Source: Austropuccinia psidii
Lineage: Eukaryota; Basidiomycota; Pucciniomycetes; Pucciniales; Sphaerophragmiaceae
DNA length: 64,000 nt
Assembly: GCA_023105745.1 (NCBI GenBank)
Contig: JALGQZ010000016.1
Coordinates: forward strand, 26,157,154-26,221,153
Direction of reading: 5' to 3'
The notes under the pieces are model-generated. The model was not told the origin of the DNA, ran no database searches, and saw only the letters and a list, made by a program, of their open reading frames with translations. Both the position numbers and the translations under genes were made by a program. This document shows positions 26,135 through 38,594 of the stretch, piece by piece; the stretch's first letter is position 1; each line of letters starts with the position of its first letter.

Positions 26135-28159
26135 TGTGAGCCTTTGAGATATGACCACATACCCAATAAGGTCACAAAAAAGATTAAGAATAATTATACC
26201 TTTAATATAATTATACTAAAATTACTTAGAATAATTATACATTAAAATTAATTACTTAAATATACAAAAAATACCATAAATTGGTACAAAAATTGGTTTA
26301 ACTTAAAAACCAATGAATCAACATGTAAAATAAATTATACCATTGGATTCCTCATGGAAAAATACACATATACCATTTTTATGGCATATTTGTAAAATCA
26401 ATATTTAATGAATTATAAGGTATAATACCTTATAAAAACCATAAAATCCTATTTATCTCAGAAACCAATGAAACAACATGTGAAATAAATTGGACCAGTG
26501 GATTCCCCACGAAAATCCACACATAAAACAATTAATAAGCTAATTCTCAAAGTCAATACTTAAGGAATTATCCTGAATATATGCACTTTTTTGGTCAACG
26601 CATATATTCAAGGGTCATAGCTAATATCTTCTAAGCTATACATGATAGAATGATGAACCAAAAATAAAGTAACCACGTAATTACTGTAAAAACACAGATA
26701 TGAACTTTATTTTACAAATCATAAACAAGGTTAAAACCTATGATGAAATATTGATAAAAATCAACAGAGCTGTTGACCACTTTGTTGTGAAAGTGGTCCA
26801 AACTTGAAAAAAAGTATACAGTTGGATTCTACTAGTTCATTCGTGAAGAATGATGTAATTTTTATTATTAAATTCAGGGTATAACCCCCTGAAATCAAGG
26901 TTTGAAGTTTAAAATATTGAATTTCGACAGAAAAGATGAGTTACAAGAAAAATCATCAAAATTAGAGTTTTGATGATGTAATGATAAGCTCTTGGCAGAA
27001 TAATAAGGTTATGCCAGGCTATCAGAATTCACTCTCTGAATTGCTGTAGCGTGTAAATCTTGAAAGTTATTGAAGATCAAAGTTTGAGCTTAAATTGAGC
27101 AGTTATGATCACCTACTGTAACCTTAAATTAAGTTTAACAGTCATAAGAGTGATAAAATTGGTGAATACTATTAGTTTATGATTAAAACTAATAAAATCC
27201 ACGAAATTTGGGGTTCTGCCAAGCCTCTGATGTCATCAAACTTAAAGTTATAGTGATAACTTTAAATAATGGTGTAATAATGATGTAAGATGGTTTGATC
27301 ATGATGTAATCACCCTCAAACCTTAAAATATTGATCAATTCCAGTGGATATGATCAGTACACGTCTACTAGAAGCCTGTTGGACTCTAGGAGGGAGGTAT
27401 TTACTATAAATAGAGCTCTTTTTACTCTATTTTCTCCCCAGACGCATCAAAAACATTAAATCAATTAAATAAAAGGTAATTTCTTTATTCTTTATATATA
27501 AGACTCTTATATTATTAAAGACCAAAGACCATCTTATTATTAATCACCACTTTTACATGATTAAATCAATTCTTTAATTGTTTTTGTTATAAATCTCTCT
27601 ATAAACTCATTTCCACGTAAAATCAAGAATTTTAGTAAAATTTCTTTATTTTTATTGTAAATACAATTAGAAAAAGTTGTATTATATTCTTTTGGCGTAA
27701 AATATCTCAAAATTATTATCTTAAGTGTTAAAAGTAGGTTATTTCATCTTATTATCATAATTTCTCTCTTATTATTACTCTTAATAATTCTTATTTAATA
27801 TAAATAGTATTTATATTAATATATAACTTTAATATTGGTAATATTATTGTTATTAATTGTTTTTTATTTATAAAAAACAATTTTTCACGCCTTTATTATT
27901 TGTTGGTAACAATAATAAAGAGCTTTATAATATATTAATTATTTTATATTAATATATTATTTTCAATATTATAATTTTATATAATATTAATTATATTATT
28001 ATATTTATTTAATAATATAATATTTTTACGCCATAATAATAATATTTCTTTATTATTATTATTATTTTAATCTTATTAATTTCAATTATAAGGACATTCA
28101 GAGTACAATAAGTAATAAATTAGTAATTTTTACTTATTGTTTCATAGTCAAACCTTACA
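26135..28159 (+). mobile_element. Solo LTR of the Gypsy-1 family
   Basis: A 2,025-bp copy of the Gypsy-1 LTR, full length from TGTGAGCC to CCTTACA, is flanked by the perfect duplication ATTTC at 26130-26134 and 28160-28164. No internal sequence remains, so it arose by LTR-LTR recombination. The TATAAATAG box is kept at 27405-27413. It has diverged more from the Gypsy-1 LTRs than they have from each other, most clearly in the AT-rich last 650 bases. Confidence 0.95.
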
Positions 28160-28479
28160 ATTTCCTTGTTTTTGTTTTCTAAAAAGAAAAAAACAACTAA
28201 TAATTTTTTTTTTTTTTTAAGTTTTTCTTTTCTCTTTGAATTAATATCTTTAATTATAGATAATTATAATAATCTTTTCTTTTTTTTATATTTCTTTATT
28301 TAAAGAAAGATTTATAAATATAATAATTTAATTTTTCTTTTTTTCAATTTTATCATTATCATTATCATCAGTTAAAAAATAAATCAAAAAAGAAATCAAA
28401 TGATAATAATAATAATTTTTTTAATGAAATTTTTTTGTTTTTTTTTTAGAAAATAAATTTCAATTAATTAAATCATTAA

Positions 28480-29061
28480 TTTTATCTGGGGCCTCTCTTT
28501 TGTCTTCCAGTCTAAAGAATAGGAACTTAATAATTAAAAGAAAAGTGTAATACTTTTATTTCAAGTAATAGATATATCACTAGTGATGAAATTATGTATT
28601 ATTGGAATTTAAGCTTCAAAGGTAAAAACAAATTTTAAAAAGTTAATTGAATAACTCATAAATGATAGTGCTAATATTTCTAAAAATTAACTTTAAGAAA
28701 TTTTAATTGGAAAAAAAAAATTCAAGAGCTCTTAATATTAATTCAAAGAGAATTAATCTTCTTTAAATATTTTATTTAAAAATTTCAAATGAAAATATCA
28801 TGATGTCAATTTTTTGAGTCAGAAATATTTGTTATAGTAAAAAGAAAAAAATTAAAAACAAAATTAAGTAAATAATGGGAACAGATACCATGATACAAGT
28901 GAGTGATTGTGCATAGTAACAAGATTTAATTTATTTTATGATGAAACTAATTTAAGTATTTGAAATTTATACAAAAGAATGAAATAAAATTAGACAATAA
29001 TTTAAAGAAAGTACTTGGAGTCTGTATATTAGGTAGAATTTTACATTCTTACAGGCTCACA
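28480..29061 (-). mobile_element. Solo LTR, family LTR-B, copy 2
   Basis: Reverse complement of 12072-12723: TGTGAGCCTG at the right border (29061 downward), a shared block at GACTCCAAG and the TCTGGGGCCTC...CTTCCAGTCT block at the left. It is flanked by the perfect 5-bp duplication ATTAA at 28475-28479 and 29062-29066. At 582 bp it is shorter than copy 1 through internal deletions, and its left terminal bases are mutated. No internal region is attached. Confidence 0.75.
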
Positions 29062-30073
29062 ATTAATTTTTATTATTTATTATTATAAATAATTTTCCTA
29101 ATATCAATATATATTATTAAAATTGATTCTTTTGTTTTATTTTCTTTAATAAAAACTAAAGCTTAATATAATTAATTATATAATAAAAATAAAATAAAAT
29201 AATTTTTTTTTCAAATTTTTTAAAGATAAAAATTTAAAATAAATAAATAAATAAAATTTTCAGCTTATGAATCAAAAAAAAAAAAAGTATAATAATGAAA
29301 TTAATATTCCAAAACAAATTCATAAGAACTAGATTATAATAAAAGGAAACTAGATTATCTAAAAGATAAATCTTATAAAGGATACAAAAATATAGAGAAA
29401 TTTCTATTCTATTAGAATATATCATTTTCATCAAGATTGAAAAAGAAATTCCTAAGATATGGAATTATTTAAATTCTCAATATAAAACAACAAAGGAAAA
29501 AAAAATAATTTAAGCTTTTAATAACAGTTTTATCAACAAAGGAAGCCAAATAAAAAAAGTTTATGCTTATTTAATCACTCAGGAAAGGATATATAATTTT
29601 ACTATCCATATCTTTGTAGCTCTTATGAATCAAAAGCTAGCTTTTGACAAAATAATTATTAAAGAAAATATAATACCCAAATTCTATTTTTCTTAAAATA
29701 TACAATACAGGGACCCTTGGTAGGGAAAAAAGTTTAATATCTTTCTAAGACCTTTAATTTGAGCTTTCTATGAGGTTTTTATCTTAAAATTTGATGAAAT
29801 ATTCCAATTGGAAAGTTTTTACCCCTATAGTACTATAGGATAAAAATATATAAAGAACCTTTTTTATGAAATACTTAATACAAGGGTATCCTTGTGAGTG
29901 TTGGTTTTGAATATCCTCACTAGGCACACAAAATGATCCACTTTTGAGATCTTTATGTTCAAATATTACAAAGATATCCTAGTTGGAATATGATACAGTT
30001 CAACTTAAGGCTCCTGAATGCCTATATTAGGGTCATAATTTTGTCAAAACCATACTTATACATCAAAAATTCT

Positions 30074-30117
30074 CCTAAGCCATATGTGTCGGTGGAACCC
30101 ATTTTTCATGGCTTAGG
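30074..30117. repeat. Hairpin with 10-bp perfect arms
   Basis: CCTAAGCCAT (30074-30083) and ATGGCTTAGG (30108-30117) are perfect inverted arms around a 24-base loop; extending the arms by three bases gives 12 of 13 paired. The loop carries GTGTCGGTGGAACCCATTTT, related to GTGACGGTGGACCCATTTT near 30868. It is probably part of a mobile-element relic. Confidence 0.6.
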
Positions 30118-30455
30118 GGAGGTCATGCAAAAGAGGAGGCCCACTCTTAAACCATTTATCAAAGCCATATAGCTTTCTTTCACTAAATACATATGAAACC
30201 TTTGTCAAACCATACCCTAAAACAATAATTTTTACTTTAACATTGTAATGATTTTACAAAATATGGTATTTATCAAAAAGAAACTATTTATTAATTTATA
30301 TATTTCCTCATATGTAAAAAAGCTTTTTAATAATTAAATAAAAGTAAAATCTTCATTTTCACTTTTAGTAGTAAAGATCATTGATTGAAAGATTTTAAGA
30401 TTTTTAATTCCACATCCCTAGGGTAGGAATAAAGACTTTCACTCGCATTATCAGG

Positions 30456-30680
30456 TTATTTGGTTGAATAAGAAGCTTCATAAGTTAGTTCCAAGGATAT
30501 AGAATTATGCACTTCAGCTAATGAGGGAAGGGTTAGTACTGGCTTGTTGAGAGTATTTTCTTCTATTTCTTCATTTATTGGTTGGTTTTGATCAAATATT
30601 TCATCTGTTGAGAGCCATTGTAAAAGAAATAAGATTGCCACACTGTGCAGCATACACTGGCTGAGAAGGACGACCAGCAA
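30456..30680 (-). CDS. Short open frame, unidentified
   Basis: A 74-codon frame whose first part is strongly hydrophobic (from the second Met: MLHSVAILFLLQWL), resembling a signal peptide, followed by an acidic, Asn/Glu-rich segment without cysteines. A small secreted protein is conceivable in a rust, but a decayed transposon fragment or chance is just as likely. No family recognised. Confidence 0.2.
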   Translation of the reverse strand: MLVVLLSQCMLHSVAILFLLQWLSTDEIFDQNQPINEEIEENTLNKPVLTLPSLAEVHNSISLELTYEASYSTK

Positions 30681-32585
30681 AGTTCAAAAGAGAAGATGTG
30701 GTGAGGTGGGGAAGAATAGAGAATATTAGAAAAAAATTGAAGTTAAATTGAAATTAAAAATTAGGACATGGCTAAAAAGAGGCTATTTGAATTTTGGTGG
30801 ACAGGTATGGCATGGGTTACTGCTTTCCACAGGTTTATGGCCTTAGGAAAACATTAAGCAAGCACAGTGACGGTGGACCCATTTTGCCATGGCCTGACAG
30901 GGTTTATGGCCTTTGTGGGGTATGGCTTTGGAGAAGTTCTACTGTATTTAACTATATTGGAGAGCTAAACTAGAAACACATTTATAGCCTGATTTGAGCC
31001 CTATAGCACTAAAACTGACAGAGATACTGTTCTTGAGAGGTTTTATTCCTTTGAAGGGATAAATGAAACTTGTAAAATTATCTAAATTCTATAACTTTTG
31101 AACCACACATTTTTTTAAAGGTTTTTAGGCACATAGAATTGAATTGTTGAGTTTTGAGGAGATTTCTGATATGTTTTAAACCTACCCATAGCCTTTCCTT
31201 CTATCTTTTATGATCATTTTATCCTTTATGGTGCCTGTATATGGCTTCTCCACTATTTAGTAGCACTCCAGTCATGATAGAAATTAAGTTTTTTTTTATT
31301 CTATTTTTGGAAAATAGAACCCTCTATGTTCTAAAAAAGGCTCCTATACCCAAATAGAGATTTAATAATGTTTTCATTAAGTAATTCTAATCAAAATTTG
31401 ATTTAATTAATAAAAATTTTCATTAATTCAGATTTGAAATACCAAAATTACTTTAAGTATACCTCAAAAATAATATAAATAAGTTTTTTTTTTTATATAG
31501 ATGAAGAATTATTTTTAAGTTATTATTTCTCATATAATTCAATTTAATATAATTAAAATATCAATTATTTTTTTAATTATCATATTTAATTAAATCATAA
31601 TTATTACAATCATATCTCTTAACATATTTATCACCATTATATAATTATAATAAAGTATTTATATTTTATTTTTAAATTATTATAAAATCTCAAACTCATA
31701 TTCTTAGAATTAATCTAGCTATACAATAAATTCATACTGACAAAAATGATTTCTCTTTTTAAAGAAAAAAAAATCATATATAAGTTTATATCATAAATGA
31801 TTTTTTCATTTAATCAAAATAATTTAACTTTATATTTCATAAAAATTATTTTTTTAGATTAAACTTAATTAAATTGATGAAAGAATTAAATAAGAAATTC
31901 AAAAAGAGCTTCATATATATCTATATATAAACTTAAGTATTGATATAAGGATTAAAGGTCAGATTAAGTAATTTGATTTGATTTGGTTGAGAATGTTAAA
32001 AATAAATATAATATTTTTTTTTGAGTTAAATGAAAATAAATTCAAAAAATTCATTACCCTTTTATTTAGATGAATAGTTTTATTACTATTATTTATTTCA
32101 ATATATCAGATATAACAATTTATAGATATATTCATTAAATAATATCTACGTGGATGTATAGTCAAGTTTTCATTGTAGTTTATAGACATAGAAATTGTTT
32201 TCTTTTGATAGTTCCTACTACAACATACAATTCTCTTTCCTCAGAAAGATAGAAGCAAACAAACCATACGTTCTTTTATATCTCAGCTCATCTACATTCC
32301 TTCAAGCTAAATTTTATGCACGCAATTCATTTGATAAGTTCTTTTGCTCTTGAAAATGAAGCGGACGAGTATGGTTTTTGTTTGAGGGGAACAGATCAAG
32401 ATTCTGTTTAAAATAACAATTCTTTGCTCTTGAAATAAATTTTCCAGGAAAGCCATATTATTTAATTCACTTGCCAGATTTACAAAGAAAGATCTAAATC
32501 GAAGCCAAACTTGAAGCAGCTCCCTTCATAGAGAAACTCAACAGAACGTCGCGAAAGGATTAAAAAAAAAGCTATTTTTTGAACA

Positions 32586-34620
32586 TCAAATGCTTTTGTT
32601 CCTTTTTTGCCACCAGCCTAATGAATATAACAAGACTCTTCCTCTATTATTTGCGATTGCTAACATTGAACTATTATAATTAAAGCTCAAATCGGTTACA
32701 TGTCCTAAAGGTGTACCGGAAGTGGGCCAATTTGAAAATACGGTACCACTCGTAACGTGAACCTAAGGAAATCCACATATGAACAAAGAAGTTAAGCAAA
32801 ATGATTCAACTCATTAAGATGGAAAGTTTTTTTGAAGTAAATTAGCAATCCGCTTAAATGAAACGAACCAGTTTTAAGGAATCTTTTTTCTTTTCACTTG
32901 CAATGGCCAAGATTTGGGCATCTGGATTGAACTTTAAACTTGAAACTGAGGTTGTGATATTTTCGATTGTCTTGAAAGGAGTTCTGGGCACTTGAAACTG
33001 TCCTTTTGACTCAGTAAATAGGCCAGAATAGAGATTAACAATCCCAGTTTGACTTCCGATGGCAGTAAAAGCATTAGAAGATTGGAATGAATCCTGATCA
33101 CTCGTCGTAATGAGAGTTGGGCCAAAACCGCCGTCATCAAACCAACTTGCAATTGTTCTCCGCATTCGAAGGTCCCAGACCGATACTTCAGCATTGTTTC
33201 CTACGGTCAAAAGTTCTGTGCCATTTCGATTCCAAGCCAAACTTTTGACAGGTGTATTAGATTTCAGGCTACCAACGAGTTGAGATGAGCTAATGTTATT
33301 GGACCAGTCAACCAGTTGTATAAGCCCATTGAGACCGACGAAAGCAATGAGATTTCCCTGAGGTGAAAATTTGAAGTGGCTAAGTGAAGTACCCTTGGAG
33401 GACTGCGAAGAAAGAGACTTATTGAACAAGCCATGTGGACTCTTTATACACTGACAGCTTTGCATGTCAAACGCGTAAAAATAGGGCCTATGACCTGCCA
33501 TCACAACGCTTGAAGATACATTGGTACTTGAGGCCGGACAAAACTCGGCAGTTTGAATAGGTAAATCGGGTGTATGAACAAAGTGAAGAGCTGGATTATG
33601 TGTGCCGTCAATTTTGAAGAAGGAAAGTCGCTTGGACTGCGAAGAGGCCGTAAGAAGAATGGAAGAATGGGGATGAAATTGGAGACATGATATTGGGAAT
33701 TTGTTGCTTTCTGGCTCGGCTTGGTTGGCATCTCTCAATCGGGCAACGTCAAGTTCTCCTTTGGGTAAGCTTCCTCTATCTTGATTGAATGATTTCTTGT
33801 TCAAATTACCAGTAGAGCGAAGGATTTGATGCAAGTCGAATTCAGACTCATCATTATCTTCATCACTAGCTTGAACGTCACCAGCCTTACGCTTTGATTG
33901 TCGACACTTTTCTAACCACGTTGGCGTGGGATGCATTTTTTGGAATTGTGTGCGCAACCTGTCCTCATACTCTTTTCCGGAAATGATCAACTCGTTGTGA
34001 TTATCAGCTTTGAGGTCATCTAATGTTTTCAATTTTTTACGTCGATTGGGCCCATGTGTCAAGGAAACTGAGACTTGATCAGCTGAATGATCAAACCAAA
34101 CTGATTGCCTTTTTGATTGGCATCCTAATAATTTTTCAGTATTTTTCTCAAGTGTTGAAGGGTCAGGCAGCATTTTTGATGAATCGATTAGATTTTTGAC
34201 TTGAGCTTGAGTACCCGATTCATCGAAAGCAAAGAGCTGGATCATAATATTGACCATTAATAAGTAATCAAATTGTTTTACCAAGAGAAATTTAAATCCA
34301 ACCAAGCTAGTTGATATTCATGATCACAAGTTTTCTTGCTTGAAAATGATGAAAGGAAAACGAACCTGATGATCCTCAAGATCGGCAAGACCATTAGTTT
34401 CCACCTTATCGTCCACTAAGAGAGTGTTAATCTGATCATTTTTTTCCTTTTGCTTTCCTTTTGATTCTGGTACAAAGCCGAAAACTGCTTCTGCTAGTTC
34501 AATTTCCTCCTGAGTTGGCTCTTTAGATTGTAAATGACTTTGAAAACCAAGTGGTTTGATTGGCATCGTAGAACCATCGATGACCTTGATTCTTTTTCTC
34601 CTGTTCGATTTGGCAGCCAT
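32586..34620 (-). CDS. UTP18: U3 snoRNA-associated protein 18 (WD40, UTP18)
   Basis: Three exons: 34366-34620 (85 codons), 32869-34236 (456 codons) and 32586-32762 (58 codons plus TGA), all joined in phase 0, giving 599 residues, close to the size of yeast Utp18. Introns of 129 and 106 bases both begin GTTCG and end in CAG or TAG. UTP18 is a nucleolar WD40 protein of the U3/SSU processome (UtpB module) needed for 18S rRNA maturation. Support in the sequence: a lysine/arginine-rich N-terminus, the family's RLRTQF...HPTPTW signature (about residues 178-191), then WD40 blades from about residue 265 with VSVWDLRMRR at 436-445, and a conserved final blade in exon 3 (SNWPTSGTPLG, LAIANNRGRVLLY). 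A single-exon reading would lose the start and the last blade. Codon use is far less AT-biased than the surroundings. It is the only clear housekeeping gene here. Confidence 0.95.
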
Positions 34621-37600
34621 AACCTCGATTTGATAGTCTTCAGAAGCTGATGTTCCAAAAGAATTTCTCGGTGATCTGATTTTGAGAGTTATATTGATCC
34701 CACCTGATCTTGGAAGCTATGAATAAGAAAAAGATGAATTGATGGAAATTTTGATGAGATCAAAATTAAAAATTCGTAATAAATTGAATATCCAACACAC
34801 TGAATGTGGTAAAAATCTTTGCAGGCTTCAGACCAAAATCAAATTAGTTTTGTGGCTCAAATAGCAAATTTTTCAATAAAATCAAAAAATGAGCATCTGT
34901 CTCTTAAAAAACTGTTTCTAAAAATTTTGATGCTATTTCTTTAACTTAAAACAGATATTTTGAATGAGAAATTTCATGGATTTTGTGCTTTTTTTGAGAG
35001 AATCTATGAGATAATTTTTTACAAACCAAGACTACACTTCAAACTTCAAAGCATCCACATCATTTTGGCAATTTACAAGAATCTATTAAGCCTGTAAAGT
35101 ATTTTTGACTTACTCTTGTGCTAAACTCAAGCTTTTGAATGGGAAGTCTTCTTGCACACATGCAACAACAAGCCATACTTGGAAAACTAAATATGAACAT
35201 TCCTTAAATCAGGCCATAAAGGTTTAGATAATTTGTCAGTTCTTAGCTATTTCAATATGGAAAAAATTCTTGATTTGAAAGTAAAATTATTGAAGAAATT
35301 GAAATTGATCACTGGTTTGCTTTGAAAGTGTCACCCAATCACACTACTTAATACAAAATAACTACAAAGTATTAGTACCAAAATCAACTTTCTTTTCAAA
35401 GAATTGGGATGTAAAATTTATTTTCAGAATAAATAAAAGGGAAAATAATAGCAATGATAATTATCATCAAAATCATAATGAGGGTTCATATAGGCAGTAG
35501 TATTGGTATCATCAGGGTATAACAGGTTTAAGATTTGATTTCAATATCCACTTCAACCTTTTTTGAGAAATTTGGTCTTAGTTTAGTACTATGAGATGAA
35601 TTAATGAATAAATGGCTATTAGATCCTTTGAAGAATAGAATAAAGTCTTTTTTTGAAAATAAAGGTGATCTATAAGAAAATTTGTGGAATGATCAGTTAA
35701 CCAATCAGATAGTAAGATACTCTACTTCTTGAGATAAAAGGAAATTCAAATCAAATCTTAATGTTAACTCTCTAGGCAAATCCATTTGGAAAGCTTAATA
35801 ATTCCAAAGTCAATAAAGCTCAGTTTCAAAAAAGGAACAAACTAGTCTGAAGAAATTAATAAATAATGTAATAAATTAGAAATTAACTTCAGATTCCTTT
35901 TGGAAAGACAACCCCAATTTAACAGATTGGTTGATTTAAATGTTCCTACTTTTGAGGAAGAGTCAACTGATATTTTATCAATATTTTCATAAATTTTTTG
36001 AATCAGTTCCCTCAAGTTTATCATAGCTTTTCTATGAGGACCAAAGAAATATATGAAACATAATAATTATAGAATAAGCTATTGAGATTTTTCTAAAACT
36101 GAAGACATAACCATTTTGTGATTCAATATATCTTACCAACCCACCAGTTTGTATGTTTCCTTTGACGTTCAATGAGAATTATTACTTAAAGATAAAAGAA
36201 AGAATTTCCATAAGAGAGGAGATAAGGTTTTGATAGTAATTACTAAGGAAAGATATATTTATTTTACAAAAAAATATTGAGATAATAAATTTATATTTTC
36301 CTACCCAATTTAATCTCATGTGGAAAGCAAAATTTTTTACTCCTAATAATGTCTTAATAACACAAAAGGTATTAATAAACATCATTCAGAGGAATAATAA
36401 CAATATATATTTCTAATAGAAAACTTTGAGAGATGTTGATTAGAAAAACTAATTAGACTTAATTTCAGAAGGTTGATTCAATCAATTTTAATAGATCAAA
36501 ATTTATAAAAAATTCTAATTAGAAATAAATTATACTGAAAATACATTGGTAAAAACTAAAATGATTTTAAAACCAAGATTAAATGAATTGTTTGTAAGTT
36601 TTTTTTTTAAAATAAGTAATATATTGAATACCTAATATTATAAAATATTTGAGTTTTTTTAATACAAATTATGCAATTTTATATAGTATTTTATGAATCT
36701 TAATGAATTGAAAATACTTCAAGGCTGTTTCCAAGTCAACACTTCATCATAAAAAATGCAAAATCAATTTGAAAAAAAAAAGTTGAATAACTATCATTGT
36801 GTTTTAAGAAAAATTATTTATATATAAATTATCATTATCATTTTTAATTGAAAAAATATGAATTTATTTTATTGACTAAACTAGAAATTAAATTTCTGGA
36901 TTTAGTTTTTACTCATTTTTATTTTTTTTTTCTTAGAAGAAAGAATGAAAAAAATCATTATTGATTATTTTATTTTTGAATTCATTCATAAATTCTTATT
37001 TAATCTTTTTTCTTGAATTTTTTTTTTGAAATGATTGTAATTATAATTTGAGATCATTGAATAAATAAGTTAGAAAAAGATCCAGAAAGGTACTATATAC
37101 TGATAAAAAAATTAACTCCATTCCCAGAATCTCAGGTTAATGAAGTTCCTAACAGAAAAATCTTCTATTTGTTTGAGGCATGACACTAAATATGAAATTA
37201 CATTTAATAACAATCTCAATAGTAATGATAATAGAAAGTAAATTTACATCATATAAAGTACAAATAGTATTACCAAATGTAAAAAAATATAACTAAGCAA
37301 GAAATCATGTGAACTCAATACTAAGAATGGAAATATCAATATATTTTAAATAATTGAATGGTTAAATTTCAAAATATATACTATAAACATAATTTAATAA
37401 GAGTGAATATTAACCCTGAAAGATCCAAAAAAAAAGCTTATCTTTTTTAAAAACAAATCACATTTGTTTTTTTTGTGATGTTTCAAATATGAAACCAAAT
37501 TTTCCCAAAACTACATAAAACATTTAATTTTAACCTTGAAAAAATACAGATTTTATATCAATATTTCTCATTACAAAGGAGATGAATCCTTCATTATTTT

Positions 37601-38594
37601 TCTCCTCTCTTTGTTAGATAATAATTCCCAAAAGATCAATGCATCAATAACTGTAAGGTGTGGATATGAAAATTTGATTAAAAATCAAGTACTTTTCCTG
37701 TCCTCAAAATTTGTATAAGGTAAAATATGATTAAAAATGTTAAGATTTAGGATTTTGAAGAGAGAAACCACTAATTTTGTTGTTTTAAACCTTATAAGCA
37801 TGAAAAAATAATAATATAAAGATTATTTGTCTTACCAACATCAAAAATTTATCCAAAAATACTCTACAAGAGATATTCAAGGCTACAAAAGAAATTTCTT
37901 CAAGAGCAATTTCAATTGGAATTAATTTAGAAAAGAGATTCAGGAAATTAATATAATAGAAAATTCTTTAAAAAGAATATGAAAGAGAAAAAACACCCAA
38001 AAGTTACCAGAGTGAATTTGGAAACAAAGTGACAAAGTTAACACTGATGAAAGATGCTTTAATTAACTTATGGGGTCATTCAAGGGTAAAAATGATTATA
38101 AGATTTACAAACAATGATTATGATGATTTTTTACATGGTTAAAAGGTTTAAAGTTATTAAAAAGGTGGTTGGAATATTTTATTGATTGGTTTAACAATGT
38201 TTGAACTAATTATAAAAGGAAAAGATTTTAACATAAGGAGAAAAGTGGGGCATAGAAGGCATTCTTTTATAGCCACAAATTTTCTTACTCCAAAAAGAAA
38301 ATTTACTCTTTTAAGTCTTGGAAAACACTATGACAACAGAAAAGCCAATTATGGCATCATTTAACCCTGATTTAGACCAAAAGGGGGCTTGTTTCATCTA
38401 TTTTTGACCCTTAAATCAGCCATTTCTATAGTAATACCTGGTTATAATCCTTCAAAACACGTCAGAATGTGTGTAAGAGACTTCAAAACAAGTTAAAAAT
38501 GTTTTTACTAAGATTGTTTCAACCTCTTGGAAACAGTTAAAACTTCCCTGGTTGGTATCAAAACCTCATCATCAATTGAGTCACAGAGCCTGTG
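34621..38594. other. Spacer upstream of UTP18
   Basis: The first 120 bases are moderately GC-richer and probably contain the UTP18 promoter and 5' leader. The rest is AT-rich with no supported gene; short open frames (for example 35842-36024, 36182-36385, 37536-37718, 38182-38364) have no recognisable features. The stretch ends at the Gypsy-2 3' LTR. Confidence 0.4.

Larger units (their letters stand above)
29067..32585. other. Spacer between LTR-B copy 2 and UTP18
   Basis: 29067-29980 is low-complexity AT-rich DNA. 30000-31000 is less AT-rich and holds a hairpin, a repeated GTGxCGGTGGA motif and a short minus-strand open frame (separate entries), probably transposon relics. 31300-32150 is again low complexity. 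32200-32585, next to the UTP18 stop, is slightly richer in GC and may be its 3' untranslated region. Confidence 0.4.

Noticed and set aside
32934..33731. Extra minus-strand frames within UTP18 exon 2
   Set aside because: Out-of-phase shadows of the WD40 coding sequence.
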